In this document: positions 58,561-64,000 of the stretch, in pieces
Layout of the letters: every line of letters begins with the position of its first letter
Numbering within the stretch: the stretch's first letter is position 1
Assembly: GCF_014839805.1 (NCBI RefSeq)
Contig: NC_051123.1
Location: forward strand, 8,166,727 to 8,230,726
DNA from: Manduca sexta
Taxonomy: Eukaryota > Arthropoda > Insecta > Lepidoptera > Sphingidae
DNA: 64,000 bases
Direction: 5' to 3'
Notes under the pieces: model-generated
What the model saw: the letters and a program-made list of their open reading frames with translations, nothing else
The model's database searches: none
What the model was told of the DNA's origin: nothing
Program-made: the position numbers and the translations under genes

Positions 58561-61194
58561 TGTGTGCGCAGAAAACTATCACATTAAACAATCTGATAGC
58601 GTAGCCGTGTTTACAACTTTCCTTGTTATCTTTACGACGTGATATAATATGCTAATTGATCAATGATAAAATTAGTACCTACTGTGTAATTAGGATGAGG
58701 CTCCTTAAAGAGCAAATGATTATACGTAAGGTAGATTTTAATTCCGAGTTAGAATTTATACATCTCACATAGAATATACATGCGATAGGGCATGAAGACA
58801 CTATGATTCGTCGATCCAAGCTATTGTTATGCGATAACAATCACGCAACCACCTTCATACTATAATTAGACGTAAAAATTCTCATGGCAGCCTACAAAAC
58901 GAAATAAATGAATAAATTATAGAAACGATGGCCACGGAGCATGTTGTACGCACATGTAACTTAGAATGCTGACTCAACTGACGTTAATTGAATGGCATTC
59001 CAACACCACACTTAATTACGACCATTGCAACAAACAGATACGTATGTGGAATGCATGAAACACTTCTAAGATATTTAATATTCTACAAATCCAACAACGC
59101 ATGTTTACAATTAGAAACGCTTACGATAACTGCGACAAACGTGCATTTCAATGAATTTGAAAATAAGCTTTATTACACAACGTAGAGTGAACTGTATCAT
59201 GGTTTTGTTTGTATTTATCTAAGACTTTTTCACGCAAATCAATTTATAACCATCCCCGTCAAACATTGAGATTTGCAATTTCTGCAAAACAATAAGTTTT
59301 CTGCGTAGTTCACACACTTTAATTGCACAAAAAACTCTCAAACTCTCCATTCAAACGTGCAAACTAGAACATTATGAAATGTTTAAAACTCAGCCACAAC
59401 ACGTGACGGTCAATCGCTATAAACTGCATATAAAATACGACACAATTGCCCGGCCACTGTCCGTCAATTTATCTCATAATCCCCCTCATTCAATGGCCGA
59501 GTACTTGCAGTAGGTTTCCCCTCGTATGCAAATAAGGGGTCCCGGATAGGGTTGGCATCCGTACCGGTATTCCTTGGACATGTTAACGGCTTAAAATTAC
59601 TTTCCCTGTCGTCCGGGTTAAGCTAAATACTTGGATACCACATTTCAATTTGCAATATATACCAATGCAGTTAGAAGAGCTCCCAGATTTCTTTCATAGA
59701 TTATTGAGGTTTAAAATATCTCGATTTGGCTTCAGGAAGTTAGGGCAGCCCTAGATCCATGACACCTCGCTGCCAACCTTTATCCATTTAACTACGAGTC
59801 TATCGAATATAATGCAACTCGTCACCTTCGGTGTCCCTATTGTGTTTTATGACGTCATACGCATGGGTTATGAATAACTTCGTTTACTAAGGTTATGTAT
59901 GGGTGAAGTCGCATTAATTGTAGAATGGAATTGGCTGAATAATAACAAATGATGTATCGGAGGGTGACTATTTAAATTGATATTTATTGTTGAAGATCCA
60001 CTGTTGTTATTAATAAGACAAAATATGGCCCAGTAGAACATATCTAGAGAGTGGAGACAAAAATGGTCTTTATTGCAAAGAGTTATGTCAATTATATTTC
60101 GTACCTAAATTCATGTTAGAAGGTCAGTGGTCAGACATGTTTCACATAACCTTAGTCTATCGCATTCACGAAGGAATGACTAATGCACTCATAGCTCTAG
60201 ATACATCGGGTGATTTATGCATTTATCAGCAACGATTGCATTTTAGAGGAAATAATTACTTTAATTGTCAAAGAGTTGATAAGTTTTATAGTAAGTATTT
60301 CATTAATATTCGAAAAGCTTAAATACAAATCCGTAGATAGATTAAACTAGGCTTGAATGTGGTCAGAGTTGCCTTAACCCATCACTTGACTGTCAGGTAA
60401 GCGGCTGCAGGTAACCCATTGAAGAAGACTTTAATGGGCATAAAATAAAGTCCATATTGGGTAAGCAAATTTGACAGCTCGGACAATCCATGGGTTAATC
60501 GATATCTGTCCATAGATATGGGGATATTACCATCACACCCTCTTTTATGCGTCTATAACCTAATATTGAGTTTGCAGATTAAACCTATACCCATAAAAGA
60601 AGTCAATAAACTTCGCTTTATCCATCCCTTTCATTCCGAAACTTCACTGTATAAGGCTATCCTTGTTTAACAGCCTTTTCAGACACGACTAATCTTTTAC
60701 AAGTTAATTAAATACTTCGTGGGAAACGTGATGCAATAATTCAGTTATTTTTATATTACGAAACAGCATTTACGAATCGAATTACGGCGAGTTAGTGAAA
60801 TTGGCTTTTATATATTCATTAATAATTTGGAACTTTTTCGTCCTTTTTGCATGCATTATACAATTATTATATTGCCACGTAAATGTAAACTTCAATTATA
60901 ATTCCACAATATTACCAGCTAATTTGGCTCGGCTAATTCAATTAAGTATGAAACGCTACGGCTGCGTCCAAATCGCATGATAGTAATGGGACAATTGGTT
61001 TAAATTAGAGTGGATTTATGGCGGAAAATGGAATTTATGTGAAGCATATAAACACTATGATAAATGACGTTCGTTATTTATTGATCTGACACGGGGTTTT
61101 AAATGATAATCCAATAAAAATAATTGCACTCATAGTCAAAATTTAATTCGTGGATATTACGTACCTACAGGATTTCAATTCCCCTTTTTTTTAT
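58561..61194. other. Upstream spacer, no supported gene
   Basis: Short frames such as 58988-59185 and 60113-60322 lack domains and coding bias. A somewhat GC-richer patch near 59440-59640 (GGGGTCCCGGATAGGGTTGG) looks repeat-like but I cannot place it. Confidence 0.45.
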
Positions 61195-61399
61195 GAGAAA
61201 ACCTCTTTTAGATCCCCGCCTACAACAGAGAGCAGAGTATGCCGCATATTGTTACAGCCTAAAAGCCCTATATTGGTTTCCATTTGCACCTTGGTGGAGC
61301 TCTGAAGACCTCAATATGAACACTAAAACATCATTTAGTCACGAGAATCGAACTCGTTTCACAAACTCATCAACCGCTGTACTAAGGAGGCTGCAGTAC
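61195..61399 (-). mobile_element. tRNA-derived SINE candidate
   Basis: On the minus strand GCCTCCTTAGTACAGCGGTT (A-box region) is followed by the perfect T-arm ACGAGTTCGATTCTCGT. The anticodon arm is too short for a real tRNA. The body runs to about 61195. A different head from families 1 and 2. Confidence 0.55.
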
Positions 61400-61959
61400 A
61401 TTCCAGCTATTAAAGCCTAAGAGTTTCACGTTCTTTAATTACTAACCAACTCGAAACAATGTGCTATTTGCACACTGCCTTCCTAAAACTTGCCCTATCA
61501 TTAATTCAGCTCGAAGGCGCTGCCTGTTGCCACTGTCTGGCATTTTACATACTAGCTCTAGCCAACCGGTCATTAAATTTAGTACGCTTGTTATATCTCC
61601 GTTTATTTTTGATGACAAACCATAGAAAATACGTGTAATTTGGACTTCAGCTAATCTCACTCATTATGTTAACTGTTGTATTATGGTATTGCATTATCCT
61701 ATATAATCGAAAAAAACATTGTATAACTGTGAGAACAAATTAGCCAAACTAAAACGTGACATTTCAAATATATCAATCGCTTGTACCATCAACTCCATTT
61801 ATGATCTATCAAAATATAAAAAATATTGACCAAATTAACGCAGTGTAGCGTAGCGTGAACTCAGTTTATTCATGTAACTTAATAATCCCCTATTATATAC
61901 ATTATGGGACGAATAAATGCTTGAGTAATTAAATTTTAGCTTCATTTCATCCCTTCACC

Positions 61960-62165
61960 CCATTACACAAAGCTAGCCGTCAAATCAGGCGGGAATGTCA
62001 GACGTATCTGACGCGTCACATCACGGTATGCTAACGTGAGGTTCATTTGTATGCGCGCGCGTCGCGGACAACGGACATGAGCCATCCTAGTTAGGAAACG
62101 CTTTGGAGCCCAACTACGTAACTCGACGGCAAAGGTAACGGCGCGGCGGAAGAAACAAACGTAAT
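61960..62165. other. CpG-rich island without a gene
   Basis: GC-rich relative to both sides (GTATGCGCGCGCGTCGCGGA, AACGGCGCGGCGGAAGAAAC). The 68-codon minus-strand frame across it has no recognisable domain. Could be a promoter or untranslated exon of a gene outside the window. Confidence 0.3.
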
Positions 62166-62784
62166 TCACAGTATTGGGGTCACGGTGTATGCGGCTTGTA
62201 ATTTTAATAAGTTGTGAGGAAAAATATTTTAGTTCCGATGTTATAAATATGCATTTCTAAATGGTATTTTTCTGACAATACGCAATAATTCGTAAATAAG
62301 TGTAACGTTCCAAAACCTATTTATTAAAAATAATATTAAATATGTTTTTTTGTTATGGAATAATATGGTTACAATTACATATACACATATAAAAGATCTA
62401 TATTTATCACTACCCCGAAACAAATAAAACATGGAAACAAAAAATCAATAAAATTTCCCGGCATAAAATCAAATCTATATCGCGTAATTCAGAATTCAAA
62501 ATTCCCTTGGCGCGTTATCCATATCAAGAGAGTTATTCCGCGCCAAGCCGATAAAGCTCGTCTGGCTTAGACGTGGCTATTACTGTAATACTTTTTCGAC
62601 CTACCCTACTTTATCGCAGAACAGTTAATAACCTATAAATCGTATTGCTTTCACCGAACTTGTCCGCGAGGTCGCTACAAATCAAATGCCTAAATGTGCT
62701 GTCGCTTGTTGCAGTTTGCCTGACCACACATTCCACTAAACGACTATGAAGGTTTCTATTTTATTCATAAACGAAAAAGATGGC

Positions 62785-62844
62785 GATAAAATATCGCATA
62801 TGTTTACAATATCAATGCTTAAACAATATATGCGATATTTTATC
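62785..62844. repeat. Hairpin, 17-bp arms
   Basis: GATAAAATATCGCATAT at 62785-62801 is mirrored by ATATGCGATATTTTATC at 62828-62844, with a loop of about 26 bp. Confidence 0.75.
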
Positions 62845-64000
62845 AAATTTTGAAAATTTTGTTTGTTTAATTATTTATTCCTAAGGGATTCTCTACCTCC
62901 TTATTAAGTAAAAGAACTTTCAGTAGTAGATCAGTATTTTTAAGATTCCATCCTACGTTTACCCTCTCAAACTTTACTTCCTAATATAGATGATAGACAG
63001 TTATTATTCATGCTATAAAATTAACTAATTATTTAGCCATTTATGTCTGGCCTTTAAGTAAATACCTAAGCAATAAGAAGATAAAAAGTCTGCAAATAAA
63101 TCACGTCTCATTAATAATTTTCCATTCACGGAAACGATTTTTTTTCTTTTCCTAAATCGGAACTTGCTTAACCAAATACATACCAAGTCAAACAAAAATA
63201 TGAAATTTGGTATTTGATAAGATGTCGTGTTGAGTATAGGATAAATAGCAATTAGCTGTCGCTAAAATTTTCTTACAGTAAAGGCATTCAACGATACTGT
63301 TAATAAGTTAAGAATATTAATAAGTAGACAATTTAGTGCCTAATTTACTAAACCAATAAGATGACATAAACAAATAAATTTAAGGTGAAGCATTCTTATA
63401 AATGTCAAATATGGTCAATAAGCTTTAATGGTCATTAAAGCACACAAAGTCGCCTCAAGGCTGGCTAAAAATAACCCCGTCTCTCACTCTGCATTTGGAC
63501 ATGAAACATCCCAACATTATAGACCACATTGTAGGAATAAAAGTGTAATTCAAGAATAATTACGATGCTATCTTTAGTTTATTATTTGTATTTAATCGCT
63601 ATGAATGAGAAATAGAAAAAATAATATCACTCCATCCATGTGATAAATATGATTTATTAGCATACATTTATCTTTGTTGATAATTATATTTCTTCATGTA
63701 TATTTCTATGACTGTTAACTATGGAAATATAATACTTACATTCTTTAAATTAGTAATTTTTTTATATGTATGAAATTTAACTCATTTAATTTCATCGAAA
63801 TATTTATTGTCAAAATAGACTAAAAATATTAAGCAACGCTGCAATCTACATAGAAATATTAAAACACATCTATAATAAAACATAGCAGATTAACGAAATC
63901 AAAAATATATAACCCATTGCCCAGAAGAAAACCAATGGAGCAGCAGACGTTCCAGGGGACTTATCAACACTTTATCTAGTAGCACATAGCATTCCAACGA
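62845..64000. other. AT-rich DNA to the window edge, nothing seen
   Basis: No open frame above background, no repeat boundary and no splice-linked exon recognised. Confidence 0.5.

Overview
This is a eukaryotic, AT-rich nuclear window, almost certainly from a moth or butterfly (Lepidoptera). Two intron-containing genes with GT..AG junctions are present. The spacer and intron DNA is filled with the kinds of elements common in lepidopteran genomes: tRNA-derived SINEs with ATT tails, short inverted-repeat (MITE-like) elements, and 3' ends of non-LTR retrotransposons. I cannot name the species. A run of exactly 500 Ns (26648-27147) is an assembly gap.

Layout. 1-30400 holds no gene I can support: an 82-bp minisatellite at the left edge, then relics of several repeat families, then the gap. 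30405-33679 (+) is a six-exon myo-inositol oxygenase gene (MIOX), which opens the ring of myo-inositol to make D-glucuronate. 33680-40185 is a spacer with several inverted-repeat elements. 40186-58441 (-) is a 20-exon cytospin (SPECC1/SPECC1L family) gene: basic N-terminus, long coiled coil, a very large disordered exon, and a C-terminal calponin-homology (CH) domain. The two genes are convergent. 58442-64000 holds the cytospin upstream region and sparse repeats.

The exon models come from reading frame, splice phase and remembered family sequence. All cytospin junction phases agree, and the summed exons are divisible by three once one base is discounted. That base lies in a seven-A run (coding strand) in exon 13; as assembled, the long reading frame breaks there. 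Exon 13 has the same phase at both ends, so skipping it would give an intact shorter protein. MIOX has a similar one-base problem beside its likely start codon.

I see no sign that the two genes act in one pathway: one is a metabolic enzyme, the other a cytoskeletal cross-linker. I found no operon, CRISPR array, rRNA, intact tRNA gene or intact transposase. The most interesting items are the 855-codon cytospin cassette exon with its frame break, the fold-back element family flanked by TTAA, the 140-bp near-perfect palindrome, and tandem duplications inside a cytospin intron.
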